Positions 1 to 10,691 are shown, counted from the stretch's first letter. The stretch is DNA of 64,000 nt from Lachnospiraceae bacterium (GCA_910575445.1 CAJTFW010000002.1:1-64000); one strand, 5' to 3'. Program-made: numbers and translations. Notes: generated from the sequence alone by a model not told the origin.

Positions 1-109
1 GATGCGCTTAGGGGACACACCCGTTCCCATCCCGAACACGATGGTTAAGACCTAAGCGGCCGATGGTACTATGCTGGAGACGGCATGGGAGAGCAGGTGG
101 CTGCCGGAT
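1..109 (+). rRNA. rrf: 5S rRNA, 3' part (5' end outside window)
   Basis: The sequence reads through the conserved 5S core, including CCCGAACACG and GGGAGAGCAGGTGGCTGCC near the 3' end. About eight bases of the 5' acceptor strand are missing because the window starts inside the gene. It lies directly before tRNA-Ile and the 23S gene, so it belongs to the same operon but sits upstream of the 23S, which is not the usual 16S-23S-5S order. No second 5S is seen after the 23S. Confidence 0.93.
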
Positions 110-116
110 TTTAACC

Positions 117-190
<74 letters not shown>

Positions 191-502
191 TTGGGTGCGA
201 AAGCACTCAGAACAACTGTACTTTGAAAATTGCATACAGAAAAAGATACAATATCTTTAACACAAAAGATACAAGACATCCGAGAAAAAATAAAGTTTGT
301 AACACAAACAACCTAGAACCAACGTTTGTAACGCTATACAGACGAACTTGGTGAGAGGCATCGTAAGCGGTTATTCGCAGAAACATGCGTTTCTGCTCAT
401 GTCCTTTGCTTCGCAAATGACCAGCCGCTGCATCCTAAGTCCTTACGAGTGCGAGCACTCGCCAGTCTTTGGAATCATCGACTGCCGCTTTCAAAGTGAA
501 TT
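191..502 (+). other. Internal transcribed spacer between tRNA-Ile and 23S
   Basis: About 310 bases without a gene. The region includes a short hairpin near 450-463 (GTGCGAGCACTCGC). Its 3' end should pair with sequence after the 23S to form the processing stem. No credible open reading frame or further tRNA is seen. Confidence 0.7.
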
Positions 503-3398
<2,896 letters not shown>

Positions 3399-3498
3399 AG
3401 AGGTTTTGGGTAAGAGAAGGATAGAGGTATAGGTTAGAGAGTGTATCTTTTCGAACTGTATGTGATTTTGAGGGTATAGAACATACCCAAAGGTATAA

Positions 3499-3570
3499 TC
3501 CTCGATAGCTCAATGGTAGAGCACTCGGCTGTTAACCGAGTTGTTGTAGGTTCGAGCCCTACTCGGGGAG
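3499..3570 (+). tRNA. tRNA-Asn (GTT)
   Basis: Acceptor TCCTCGA pairs with TCGGGGA, the anticodon loop is CTGTTAA with anticodon GTT, the T-arm is AGGTTCGAGCCCT, and the discriminator is G. It is the last gene of the rRNA operon and lies about 100 bases after the 23S. Confidence 0.97.
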
Positions 3571-3581
3571 TTGGATAGAAT

Positions 3582-3612
3582 CCGCAGATATCAGTGTCTG
3601 CGGGTTTTCTTT
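3582..3612 (+). terminator. Rho-independent terminator of the rRNA operon
   Basis: A seven-base stem CCGCAGA/TCTGCGG closes an eight-base loop and is followed by a T-rich run. It lies 12 bases after tRNA-Asn. Confidence 0.85.
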
Positions 3613-3731
3613 GTGTAAATGTCAAGCCTCGAAAGAGGCACAATAGATCGCATGGCTGCAAAAGAAGGCATGTGAGTATTAACCAAAAAACGAACCAGGA
3701 TCGTGCGGTATTTCGTATTCTGGCTATAATT

Positions 3732-3770
3732 GCCTGATAGTAAATAATACTTTTACTGTCAGGCTTTTTT
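3732..3770 (+). terminator. Orphan terminator-like hairpin
   Basis: The stem GCCTGA-AGTAAA pairs with TTTACT-TCAGGC around a short loop and is followed by six T. No gene is recognised between the rRNA operon terminator and this hairpin, although a TATAAT (3725-3730) stands directly before it. It may be a relic or end a short unrecognised transcript. Confidence 0.6.
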
Positions 3771-3818
3771 GTATTAAAACATAGAATATGCTAAAGCCCG
3801 TAAACATCAATTTCCCTC

Positions 3819-3847
3819 TTGCTAAATGAGGAAAGTTGTGTTAATAT
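3819..3847 (+). promoter_or_regulatory. Promoter before decayed tRNA-Asn copy
   Basis: TTGCTA (3819-3824) and TAATAT (3842-3847) are 17 bases apart. The sequence around the -35 (ATTTCCCTCTTGC, then AAAT) resembles the promoter of the first tRNA cluster at 6302, which suggests a duplicated stable-RNA promoter. No intact gene follows. Confidence 0.5.
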
Positions 3848-3958
3848 ATTGCATATTAGATTACCAGTCAGATGGTAGCCAGACGAAGTGAAAAGATAAC
3901 CTCGATTGTAATTCGGACATAATACTCTATCAAAGTAATTTTATGATATCTAACCGTA

Positions 3959-4019
3959 TCAATGATAGGGCACTCGGTCGTTCACCGAGTTATTGTAGGT
4001 TCGAGCCCTACTCGGGGAG
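3959..4019 (+). pseudogene. Decayed tRNA-Asn copy
   Basis: The anticodon arm, variable region, T-arm and 3' acceptor strand match the intact tRNA-Asn at 3499-3570 almost base for base (T-arm and 3' end are identical). The 5' acceptor strand and most of the D-arm are lost; a CCTCGAT at 3900 may be the displaced 5' strand. Base 33, normally T, is C in the loop TCGTTCA. It cannot fold as a tRNA, so it is called a pseudogene. Confidence 0.8.
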
Positions 4020-4076
4020 TTATAGTAGGATATTGTTTGAAGCTTTTACCAGATAGAAGTAGAACTCTAGTTTGTG

Positions 4077-4113
4077 TAACCTTGCCTTTCTGAACAGGAA
4101 AAGCAGGGTTTTT
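4077..4113 (+). terminator. Terminator after tRNA-Asn relic
   Basis: ACCTTGCCTTTC and AGGAAAAGCAGGGT form an imperfect stem followed by a T run. Together with the promoter at 3819 it frames the decayed tRNA as a former transcription unit. Confidence 0.5.
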
Positions 4114-4152
4114 GTTGGTATAGAAATATATTCCATGTGGGGGTAGAGGAGT

Positions 4153-6252
4153 ATGAAAGATAATGAAAAACCCAGAATTTTGATTACAGATGATTCTGAG
4201 ATGAACCGTTCGATTCTGCTAGATATACTTGGCGAAGAGTATGAGATTGTGGAAGCAGAGAATGGTGCAGAGGCAGTGGTGATGCTTCGACAATATGCTT
4301 CTGAGATTTCTTTGGTATTATTAGATATTGTGATGCCAGAGATGGACGGATTTGAAGTGTTGTCGATTATGAACAAGGAGCATTGGATTGAGGATATTCC
4401 GGTTATTATCATCTCCGCAGAGAATTCTTCCACCTATCTAGAACGTGCGTTCGACCTTGGCGTGACAGACTATATTAGCCGGCCTTTTGATGATTTGATT
4501 GTACATCGAAGAGTGATTAATACCATTTTGCTCTATGGAAAACAGAAGCGTCTGCTTGGAATGGTTGCTGACCAGATTTTTGAAAAAGAGAAGAGAAGCA
4601 GTTTGATGATAGATATTCTAAGCCATATTGTAGAGTTTAGAAATGGCGAAAGTGGAATGCATGTTATCAATATTCATACCATTACCGAGTATCTTCTAAA
4701 AAATCTAGGCCGGATAAGCGATAAATATCAATTTACACATGAAGAGATTGAGATTATCAGTACCGCATCGGCGCTTCATGATGTGGGTAAGATAGCGATT
4801 CCATCCGAAGTCTTAAATAAGCCTGGCAAATTTACCGATGAAGAATATGCGATTATGAAAAAACATGCAGCGATTGGTGATGAGATGCTGCAACAGATTC
4901 CGTTAAGCCAGGGAGAACCGCTTGTAAAAGTGGCACGTGAGATTTGTCGCTGGCACCATGAGCGCTATGATGGCAGAGGCTATCCAGATGGGTTAAAAGG
5001 AGATGATATTCCTATCTCTGCACAGATTGTAGCTCTTGCAGATGTGTATGATGCGCTGACAAGTGAACGCTGCTATAAAAAGGCATTTTCCCATGAAAAG
5101 GCGCTAGAGATGATTGTCAACGGAGAGTGCGGAGCATTTAATCCTCTGCTTTTGGAGTGTTTTCAAGATGTGGCAGATGAGATTAGAAAAGAACTTACCA
5201 AAGGATATGGCCGCAAACCAGTAGACAATGGAGATGTGCGCGTAATTGCAGATGAGATACTGCATCGCAAGGAGCTGACAGCTTCTGAGCGTACGCTTCG
5301 CCTTCTAGAGCACGAGCGGGCAAAATATCGCTTCTTTGCTTCGATGTCCAATGAGATACAGTTTGAATATACCATTGACCCTCCAATGATTACGATATCA
5401 GACTGGGGTGCAGAGCTTTTGGGGATCAAAGAGATTACCAAAGACCCGATTCATGATGAAAGCATGCTTGCATTGCTGGGAGAAGAAACTTTAAGAGGAA
5501 TCTCGAAAGCTCTTCGCAATACCACGCCTGACAATCCGCTAATTCAATATAATTGTCAAGTACATATTGGTGGAGAGATACGCTGGTATCGTATTATCGG
5601 TCGTGCTACATGGTCTGTGGAAGAACCAGTGGAATACCAGGGAGCGATTGGAAAAGCAGTGGATATTCATACTGAGCATACCCGTATTACCAATCTAGAG
5701 AGAATGTCTTCGCACGATGGTCTGACAGGCCTTTTAAATCAGGGAGCTGCTCCGGGTGTGATTCAGGAGAGGCTTGACAACAATCCTGGAAGCAATTTTG
5801 CGCTTCTGATTCTGGATTTGGATTATTTCAAATCGGCAAATGACCAGTATGGGCATATATTTGGTAATCATGTATTGCAATATTTGGCCGATAAGCTGCG
5901 CCAGAGCGTTCGTAGCGGAGATATTATTGCCAGGGTGGGCGGAGATGAGTTTCTTATCTTTTTACAGTACAGAGAGGGTTTTGAGCTGGCTGTAGACCGT
6001 ATCTTTACTTCGCTGTTTGGAGGAGAATATGGCGGCTTTAAGATATCGATTAGTATGGGAGTGGCTAAAACCAGCGATAGAATCAAAGATTATGAGACAT
6101 TGTTCCAGTGTGCGGACCAGGCTCTCTATGTGGCTAAACGTGCAGGCAGAGGTCAGTATAAGTTCTACGATGAAGAATCTATGAAAGACACACTCTCTGT
6201 AATTTCACCGATAGATTGCGATGCAGAAGGGCATACATTATCAAAAGAATAG
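4153..6252 (+). CDS. Response regulator with HD-GYP and GGDEF domains
   Basis: This 699-residue cytoplasmic protein should both make and break cyclic di-GMP. A receiver domain (about 9-125) has acidic DD near residue 13 and phospho-acceptor Asp58. The HD-GYP domain (about 150-345) keeps HD209-210 and the HHExxDGxGYP signature (268-278), which points to c-di-GMP phosphodiesterase activity. A PAS-like stretch (about 395-500) leads to a GGDEF domain with intact GGDEF at 596-600 and an RxxD inhibitory site at 587-590, so cyclase activity with product feedback is expected. No membrane segment is seen. The ATG is preceded by AGAGGAG. The gene stands alone between two stable-RNA clusters, and its partner kinase is not in the window. 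Which of the two activities dominates cannot be told from sequence. Confidence 0.92.
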   Translation: MKDNEKPRILITDDSEMNRSILLDILGEEYEIVEAENGAEAVVMLRQYASEISLVLLDIVMPEMDGFEVLSIMNKEHWIEDIPVIIISAENSSTYLERAFDLGVTDYISRPFDDLIVHRRVINTILLYGKQKRLLGMVADQIFEKEKRSSLMIDILSHIVEFRNGESGMHVINIHTITEYLLKNLGRISDKYQFTHEEIEIISTASALHDVGKIAIPSEVLNKPGKFTDEEYAIMKKHAAIGDEMLQQIPLSQGEPLVKVAREICRWHHERYDGRGYPDGLKGDDIPISAQIVALADVYDALTSERCYKKAFSHEKALEMIVNGECGAFNPLLLECFQDVADEIRKELTKGYGRKPVDNGDVRVIADEILHRKELTASERTLRLLEHERAKYRFFASMSNEIQFEYTIDPPMITISDWGAELLGIKEITKDPIHDESMLALLGEETLRGISKALRNTTPDNPLIQYNCQVHIGGEIRWYRIIGRATWSVEEPVEYQGAIGKAVDIHTEHTRITNLERMSSHDGLTGLLNQGAAPGVIQERLDNNPGSNFALLILDLDYFKSANDQYGHIFGNHVLQYLADKLRQSVRSGDIIARVGGDEFLIFLQYREGFELAVDRIFTSLFGGEYGGFKISISMGVAKTSDRIKDYETLFQCADQALYVAKRAGRGQYKFYDEESMKDTLSVISPIDCDAEGHTLSKE

Positions 6253-6261
6253 ACAAAAATC

Positions 6262-6306
6262 GGCAAGAGGAAAAAAATTTAAAAAAAAGTAAAATTTCCT
6301 CTTGCC
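6262..6306. repeat. Perfect 12-bp inverted repeat overlapping tRNA promoter
   Basis: GGCAAGAGGAAA and TTTCCTCTTGCC flank an A-rich loop of 21 bases. There is no T run after it, so it is not a standard terminator. Its right arm contains the -35 box TTGCCA of the tRNA cluster promoter. Confidence 0.75.
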
Positions 6307-6330
6307 AAATCATAAGATATATGATATTAT
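6302..6330 (+). promoter_or_regulatory. Promoter of first tRNA cluster
   Basis: TTGCCA (6302-6307) and TATTAT (6325-6330) are spaced by 17 bases and lie about 40 bases before tRNA-Glu. Confidence 0.75.
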
Positions 6331-6369
6331 GTTTAACGTTGACGGATTAAGTTCAGAACAGCACAAAAC

Positions 6370-6441
6370 GGCTCCATGGTCAAGTGGTTAAGACACCGCC
6401 CTTTCACGGCGGTAACAGGGGTTCAAATCCCCTTGGAGTCA
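6370..6441 (+). tRNA. tRNA-Glu (TTC)
   Basis: Acceptor GGCTCCA pairs with TGGAGTC (one G-T pair); the anticodon loop is CTTTCAC with anticodon TTC; discriminator A. First gene of a seven-tRNA cluster. Confidence 0.96.
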
Positions 6442-6461
6442 TTGCTTTGAGAAGCAGATAT

Positions 6462-6534
6462 GCCGATGTGGCTCAATTGGCAGAGCAGCTGATTTGTAAT
6501 CAGCAGGTTATCGGTTCGAGTCCGATCATCGGCT
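6462..6534 (+). tRNA. tRNA-Thr (TGT)
   Basis: Acceptor GCCGATG pairs with CATCGGC; anticodon TGT in the loop TTTGTAA; T-arm CGGTTCGAGTCCG; discriminator T. Confidence 0.96.
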
Positions 6535-6538
6535 TTCT

Positions 6539-6612
6539 GGACCCATAGCTCAGTTGGTTAGAGCTTCCGGCTCATAACCGGATGGTCCCGGGTTCGAGTC
6601 CCTGTGGGTCCA
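6539..6612 (+). tRNA. tRNA-Met (CAT), elongator type
   Basis: Acceptor GGACCCA pairs with TGGGTCC; anticodon CAT in the loop CTCATAA; discriminator A. The first base pair is G-C and the stem lacks the initiator GGG/CCC run, so it is not initiator tRNA. A tRNA-Ile read by lysidine (CAT) is a less likely alternative. Confidence 0.93.
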
Positions 6613-6632
6613 TTTAAACAAATCTTTCATAT

Positions 6633-6706
6633 GGCCCGGTGGCTCAGCTGGTTAGAGCGCCGCCCTGTCACGGCGGAGGTCGTGGGTTCGAACCCCATCC
6701 GGGTCG
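6633..6706 (+). tRNA. tRNA-Asp (GTC)
   Basis: Acceptor GGCCCGG pairs with CCGGGTC; anticodon GTC in the loop CTGTCAC; discriminator G, as expected for aspartate. Confidence 0.96.
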
Positions 6707-6728
6707 CTTGTAAGCTATAATTACATAC

Positions 6729-6801
6729 GGGATCTTAGCTCAGCTGGGAGAGCATCTGCCTTACAAGCAGAGGGTCATAGGTTCGAGCCCTATAGGTCCC
6801 A
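6729..6801 (+). tRNA. tRNA-Val (TAC)
   Basis: Acceptor GGGATCT pairs with AGGTCCC; anticodon TAC in the loop CTTACAA; discriminator A. The A discriminator fits the TGGT bulge in the T-box before the valS region at 18901. Confidence 0.96.
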
Positions 6802-6804
6802 TAT

Positions 6805-6890
6805 GCCGGCGTGGCGGAACTGGCAGACGCACAGGACTTAAAATCCTGCGGGACTAATCTCCCGTACCGGTTCGATTCCGGTCGCCGGCA
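6805..6890 (+). tRNA. tRNA-Leu (TAA)
   Basis: Acceptor GCCGGCG pairs with CGCCGGC; anticodon TAA in the loop CTTAAAA; a long variable arm marks it as a class II tRNA; discriminator A. Confidence 0.96.
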
Positions 6891-6917
6891 TTGCGATTTT
6901 CGCAAGGTATAAGATGG

Positions 6918-6991
<74 letters not shown>

Positions 6992-6997
6992 GTAAGG

Positions 6998-7027
6998 CCC
7001 TGAGAGTTTTCTCAGGGTTTTCTTTTT
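6998..7027 (+). terminator. Terminator of first tRNA cluster
   Basis: CCCTGAGA pairs with TCTCAGGG and is followed by a T-rich run. Confidence 0.9.
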
Positions 7028-7122
7028 CTGTTATCTAAAAATTTTCCTAGAAAGACAGGTATAATTTTTCTTATCTGGCAGCATACTACTTCTGTAAATT
7101 TTATTACAGGAGGTCATATATC

Positions 7123-7266
7123 ATGAGTTCTAACAACACAAATAATTCTACCAACACGACAAATGCAAACAATGCAAACAACAGTTCTAAGAGCAGCACT
7201 TCTAAAAACAGCACCAGCTCTAAGAACTCTTCTAAGAACGAAAGTTCTGATTGCCATCGTCAGTAG
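7123..7266 (+). CDS. Asn/Ser/Thr/Lys-rich 47-residue protein
   Basis: I do not recognise a family. The ATG stands eight bases after a strong AGGAGG, and a terminator follows the stop, so this is a single-gene unit. The product is almost entirely Asn, Ser, Thr and Lys in short repeats (for example NTNNST and SSKNSS) and then ends in a distinct DCHRQ tail. No hydrophobic stretch, signal peptide or membrane segment is present, so a soluble disordered protein is likely. The composition recalls small spore-core or coat-associated proteins, but that is inference only. The good ribosome site and own terminator argue against a chance frame. Confidence 0.72.
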   Translation: MSSNNTNNSTNTTNANNANNSSKSSTSKNSTSSKNSSKNESSDCHRQ

Positions 7267-7285
7267 ACGGACGAGAAACGGGACA

Positions 7286-7310
7286 GGCGCGGCTAAAGCT
7301 GCGCCTTTTT
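7286..7310 (+). terminator. Terminator after the 47-residue gene
   Basis: GGCGCGGC pairs with GCTGCGCC around AAA-type loop bases and is followed by five T. Confidence 0.88.
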
Positions 7311-7376
7311 CCGTACATACACGGCTATTCCTATCCTGGCATATACTAACTAATAAGAAAAGAAAGGAAAAGCTTT

Positions 7377-7691
7377 ATGTCAGATATTGAAACTATCTCT
7401 GCAAAAGAGATTGACCGTTATCTTTTAGATAAATCATATCTTTTAGTTGATGTAAGAAATCCTTCTGAGTATCGCAAGATGCATATTCGGGGCGCTGTCT
7501 GTATTCCTTATGAATATCTGTTGCAGAGAATACAAGGGCTTGGTGGTGCAGTGCCAATTCTGTACTGTGATAGAGGCGGTCTAAGTATGCAGGCGGCCAG
7601 AGAGTTACAGGAGCACGGGCATCGTGCAATCTCTGTTGTCGGTGGAATTCAGGCTTACCGAGGGCGGTATCTGGAACGCAATTTCAGATAG
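7377..7691 (+). CDS. Single-domain rhodanese (sulfurtransferase)
   Basis: A 104-residue cytoplasmic rhodanese-homology domain that should carry sulfane sulfur on a cysteine. The fold markers are VDVRNPSEY near residues 24-32, the HIRGAVCIP segment, and the active-site loop YCDRGGLS, where the cysteine (about residue 63) opens a six-residue loop with two glycines. Length equals one PspE/GlpE-type domain. AAAGGA precedes the ATG. It stands 70 bases before the rlmL-like gene and may be transcribed with it. The sulfur acceptor is unknown. Confidence 0.88.
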   Translation: MSDIETISAKEIDRYLLDKSYLLVDVRNPSEYRKMHIRGAVCIPYEYLLQRIQGLGGAVPILYCDRGGLSMQAARELQEHGHRAISVVGGIQAYRGRYLERNFR

Positions 7692-7759
7692 AAATGATTG
7701 ACAGCACAGGCTCTTACAGATAAGATAGAGGATAGGTAACATACCAGAGAGGAGTACGG

Positions 7760-8914
7760 ATGAGTAAGATAGAATTGGTGGCTCCGTGCCATTTCGGCCT
7801 GGAGGCCGTTCTAAAAAAAGAAATACTGGACTTAGGCTATGAAATCGTAAAGGTGGAAGACGGAAGAGTAACATTTTGCGGAGAGGCAGAGATGCTATGC
7901 AGAGCCAATGTGTTTCTTCGCACAGCAGAACGTATACTACTTAAAGTGGGAAGCTTTAAAGCTATGACCTTCGAGGAGCTTTTTGAGAAGATAAAAGCAC
8001 TTCCATGGGAAAGCTATATTCCTTCAGATGGAAAGTTCTGGGTAGCGAAAGCTTCTTCTGTAAAGAGTAAGCTTTTCAGTCCTTCTGATATCCAGTCGAT
8101 TGTAAAAAAAGCGATTGTAGAACGATTAAAGACTATATACCATGTAGAATGGTTTTCAGAGACAGGAGCTGAGTATCCCATACGAATCTCCTTTATGAAG
8201 GATGAAGCGTGTGTCTGTCTAGATACAACAGGCCTGTCTCTACATAAAAGAGGATACCGCACAATGGTAAGTAAAGCGCCGATTAAGGAGACACTAGCAG
8301 CGGCTCTGATTCTTCTAACACCCTGGAAGAAAGACCGAATCTTTGTCGACCCATTTTGCGGAAGTGGCACCTTCTTAATAGAGGCTGCAATGATTGCTGC
8401 CAATATTGCGCCGGGGATGAACCGCTCCTTTACTGCGGAGAAATGGACAAACATCATCCCAAGAAAATATTGGTATCAGGCGATTGACGAGGCAAATGAT
8501 CTGGTAGAGGACCAGATTGAGACGGATATCCAGGGCTATGATATTGATGGAGAGATAGTAAAGGCTGCAAGACAAAATGCAGAAGCTGCTGGAGTCGAGC
8601 ATCTGATTCATCTGCAACAGCGTCCAGTAAGCGCGCTGCGCCATTCTGGTAAGTATGGCTTTCTTATCAGCAATCCTCCCTATGGAGAGCGTCTAGAGGA
8701 CAAAGAGAAGCTTCCAGAGCTATATACGGAGATTGGAGAGGCGTTTGCCGGGTTAGACAGCTGGTCGATGTATCTGATTACCAGCTATGAAGAGGCAGAG
8801 AGGTATATTGGCAGAAAAGCAGATAAAAACCGCAAGATTTACAATGGCATGTTAAAGACTTATTATTATCAATTTATGGGGCCAAAGCCTCCGAAAAGAA
8901 AAAGGCAGGAGTAG
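7760..8914 (+). CDS. THUMP-domain rRNA guanine-N2 methyltransferase (RlmL/YpsC type)
   Basis: This 384-residue enzyme should use S-adenosylmethionine to methylate a guanine N2 in 23S rRNA. The N-terminal THUMP RNA-binding domain covers about 1-160. The C-terminal Rossmann methyltransferase has the SAM loop DPFCGSGTFLIEA (about 196-208) and the catalytic NPPYGERL motif (about 304-311), typical of N2-guanine methylation. Length matches Bacillus YpsC rather than the longer E. coli RlmKL fusion. GAGAGGAG precedes the ATG. rdgB follows after three bases, so both are in one operon with yfcE. The exact target nucleotide is not shown by sequence. Confidence 0.9.
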   Translation: MSKIELVAPCHFGLEAVLKKEILDLGYEIVKVEDGRVTFCGEAEMLCRANVFLRTAERILLKVGSFKAMTFEELFEKIKALPWESYIPSDGKFWVAKASSVKSKLFSPSDIQSIVKKAIVERLKTIYHVEWFSETGAEYPIRISFMKDEACVCLDTTGLSLHKRGYRTMVSKAPIKETLAAALILLTPWKKDRIFVDPFCGSGTFLIEAAMIAANIAPGMNRSFTAEKWTNIIPRKYWYQAIDEANDLVEDQIETDIQGYDIDGEIVKAARQNAEAAGVEHLIHLQQRPVSALRHSGKYGFLISNPPYGERLEDKEKLPELYTEIGEAFAGLDSWSMYLITSYEEAERYIGRKADKNRKIYNGMLKTYYYQFMGPKPPKRKRQE

Positions 8915-8917
8915 AAG

Positions 8918-9523
8918 ATGGATTTAAAAAAGATTATATTTGCCACAGGTAACGAAGGAAAGTTGCGAGAAATTCGTATGATGTTAGATGACCTTGGCGT
9001 ATGTGTACAGTCTATGAAAGAGGCGGGAATAACGGTGGATATCGAGGAGAACGGAACGACCTTTGAGGAAAATGCAATTATGAAAGCCAAAGCAATTATG
9101 GAGCTTACAAACCAGGTAGTATTAGCCGATGATTCTGGCCTGGAGGTAGATGCGCTAAATAAAGAACCTGGCGTCTATTCTGCGCGCTATATGGGCTATG
9201 ACACTTCCTACCATTTAAAAAATCAAAACTTGATAGAGCGCCTAGAAGGAAAACGTGGAATAGAAAGAAGCGCAAGATTTGTCTGTGTGATTGCAGCTGC
9301 TTTTCCAGATGGCAGAGTGATTACGACGCGTGGAACGATGGAAGGGGAGATTGGCTATGAGGAGCGAGGAGCAAATGGATTTGGCTATGACCCTATCTTC
9401 TATCTGCCAGACTATCAGTGTTATTCCGCAGAACTTTCTCTTGCACAGAAGAATCAGCTAAGTCATAGAGGCAAGGCGCTGCGCCTGATGAAAGAAGAAT
9501 TAAAAAAGCTAAGGGAAGCATAA
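8918..9523 (+). CDS. rdgB: Non-canonical purine NTP pyrophosphatase
   Basis: A 201-residue HAM1/RdgB family enzyme that hydrolyses dITP, XTP and ITP to monophosphates and so keeps deaminated purines out of nucleic acids. Family marks are FATGNEGKLREI at the N terminus (substrate loop), ADDSGLEVDAL with the metal-binding acids near residues 69-79, the PGVYSARY motif, and GFGYDPIFY toward the C terminus followed by SHRGKAL. Length is normal. It starts three bases after the rlmL-like stop, and yfcE begins three bases after its own stop, so the three are cotranscribed. The enzyme is cytoplasmic. Confidence 0.96.
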   Translation: MDLKKIIFATGNEGKLREIRMMLDDLGVCVQSMKEAGITVDIEENGTTFEENAIMKAKAIMELTNQVVLADDSGLEVDALNKEPGVYSARYMGYDTSYHLKNQNLIERLEGKRGIERSARFVCVIAAAFPDGRVITTRGTMEGEIGYEERGANGFGYDPIFYLPDYQCYSAELSLAQKNQLSHRGKALRLMKEELKKLREA

Positions 9524-9526
9524 GCG

Positions 9527-10036
9527 ATGAAGATATTAATTGTAAGTGATACCCATGGGCGGGAGAGGAATCTAGAAAAGGTATTAGAGAAGACTGAACC
9601 GATTGACTATCTGATTCATCTAGGAGATGTGGAGGGCAGTGAGGAGCTTATCTGCACGATGACAGACGCCCCTGTGACGATGGTAGCCGGGAACAATGAC
9701 TATCATAGTGATTTACCAAGGGAGGAGATAATTACACTTGGCAAATACCGTGTACTTTTGACACATGGACATTATTACTATGTAGGGATGGGCCACGAGC
9801 GCCTAAGAGAAGAAGCACAGAATCGGCATATTGATATTGTGATGTATGGACATACCCATAGGCCATGCCTAGACCAAAGTAAGGGACTGACTATCTTAAA
9901 TCCGGGCAGCCTAAGTCTTCCAAGGCAGGATGGACGGGAACCAAGCTATATAGTGATGGAGATAGACAGAGAAGGTATTGCGCATTATACCATCTGTTTC
10001 TTAAAGAAAAAGCGGTTGCGGTCGGGGCTATGGTAA
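9527..10036 (+). CDS. YfcE/MJ0936-type metallophosphoesterase
   Basis: A 169-residue cytoplasmic calcineurin-like phosphoesterase. Metal-binding motifs are in order: SDTHG near residue 7, GDVEG in the position of GD-x-x, GNNDY (GNHD type), THGHYY and GHTHRP. Members hydrolyse phosphodiesters in vitro; the natural substrate is not known. It is commonly found next to rdgB in Firmicutes, as here, with a three-base gap. It is the last gene of the operon and a tRNA cluster follows. Confidence 0.9.
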   Translation: MKILIVSDTHGRERNLEKVLEKTEPIDYLIHLGDVEGSEELICTMTDAPVTMVAGNNDYHSDLPREEIITLGKYRVLLTHGHYYYVGMGHERLREEAQNRHIDIVMYGHTHRPCLDQSKGLTILNPGSLSLPRQDGREPSYIVMEIDREGIAHYTICFLKKKRLRSGLW

Positions 10037-10085
10037 CAGATGCCCCACCTCTTAAAAAAAATGCGAAAAAATTTTAAAAAATGTA

Positions 10086-10114
10086 TTGACAGTTGGGAAT
10101 TTATCTTATATAAT
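10086..10114 (+). promoter_or_regulatory. Promoter of second tRNA cluster
   Basis: Perfect TTGACA (10086-10091) and perfect TATAAT (10109-10114) are 17 bases apart and lie 30 bases before tRNA-Pro. Confidence 0.92.
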
Positions 10115-10144
10115 ATGTCTTGCGTTCGTCGGAAATATAGAGAA

Positions 10145-10219
10145 CGGGGTGTGGCTCAGCTTGGCTAGAGCGCCTGGTTTGGGACCAGGAGGTCGCAGGT
10201 TCGAATCCTGTCACCCCGA
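10145..10219 (+). tRNA. tRNA-Pro (TGG)
   Basis: Acceptor CGGGGTG pairs with CACCCCG; anticodon TGG in the loop TTTGGGA; discriminator A. First gene of a six-tRNA cluster. Confidence 0.96.
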
Positions 10220-10226
10220 TTACAAT

Positions 10227-10297
10227 GCGGGTGTAGTTCAATGGTAGAACACCAGCCTTCCAAGCTGGATACGTGGGTTCGATTCCCATCACCCGCT
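10227..10297 (+). tRNA. tRNA-Gly (TCC)
   Basis: Acceptor GCGGGTG pairs with CACCCGC; anticodon TCC in the loop CTTCCAA; discriminator T. Confidence 0.96.
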
Positions 10298-10310
10298 TTT
10301 CGACTGACTT

Positions 10311-10384
<74 letters not shown>

Positions 10385-10396
10385 CTTAGATTATAT

Positions 10397-10471
10397 GGTG
10401 GGTATAGCGCAGTTGGTTAGCGCGCCAGATTGTGGCTCTGGAGGTCCAGGGTTCGAATCCCTGTATCCACC
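10397..10471 (+). tRNA. tRNA-His (GTG)
   Basis: Acceptor GTGGGTA pairs with TATCCAC; anticodon GTG in the loop TTGTGGC. A G at -1 (10397) faces C73 (10471), the identity pair of histidine tRNAs, and is included. Confidence 0.96.
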
Positions 10472-10486
10472 TTGAATCAAAGATCA

Positions 10487-10559
10487 TGGGCTATCGCCAA
10501 GCGGTAAGGCACAGGACTTTGACTCCTGCATTTCGCTGGTTCGAATCCAGCTAGCCCAG
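10487..10559 (+). tRNA. tRNA-Gln (TTG)
   Basis: Acceptor TGGGCTA pairs with TAGCCCA; anticodon TTG in the loop CTTTGAC; discriminator G. Confidence 0.96.
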
Positions 10560-10587
10560 CTAGGGCATTTAAAGATGCACAAAAGAT

Positions 10588-10660
10588 GGGATATTAGCTC
10601 AGTTGGTAGAGCACTTGACTTTTAATCAAGTTGTCCGGGGTTCGAATCCCCGATGTCTCA
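10588..10660 (+). tRNA. tRNA-Lys (TTT)
   Basis: Acceptor GGGATAT pairs with ATGTCTC; anticodon TTT in the loop CTTTTAA; discriminator A. Last gene of the cluster. Confidence 0.96.
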
Positions 10661-10663
10661 TAG

Positions 10664-10691
10664 AAAAGCACTGATTACCAGTGCTTTTTTT
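10664..10691 (+). terminator. Terminator of second tRNA cluster
   Basis: AAAGCACTG pairs with CAGTGCTTT around GATTAC-type loop bases; a T run follows. Confidence 0.92.

Noticed and set aside
3399-3498. 5S gene after the 23S
   Set aside because: No 5S core sequence is present between the 23S end and tRNA-Asn.
3434-3661. Minus-strand frame containing RVGLEPTTTRL
   Set aside because: It is the antisense translation of tRNA-Asn, as above.
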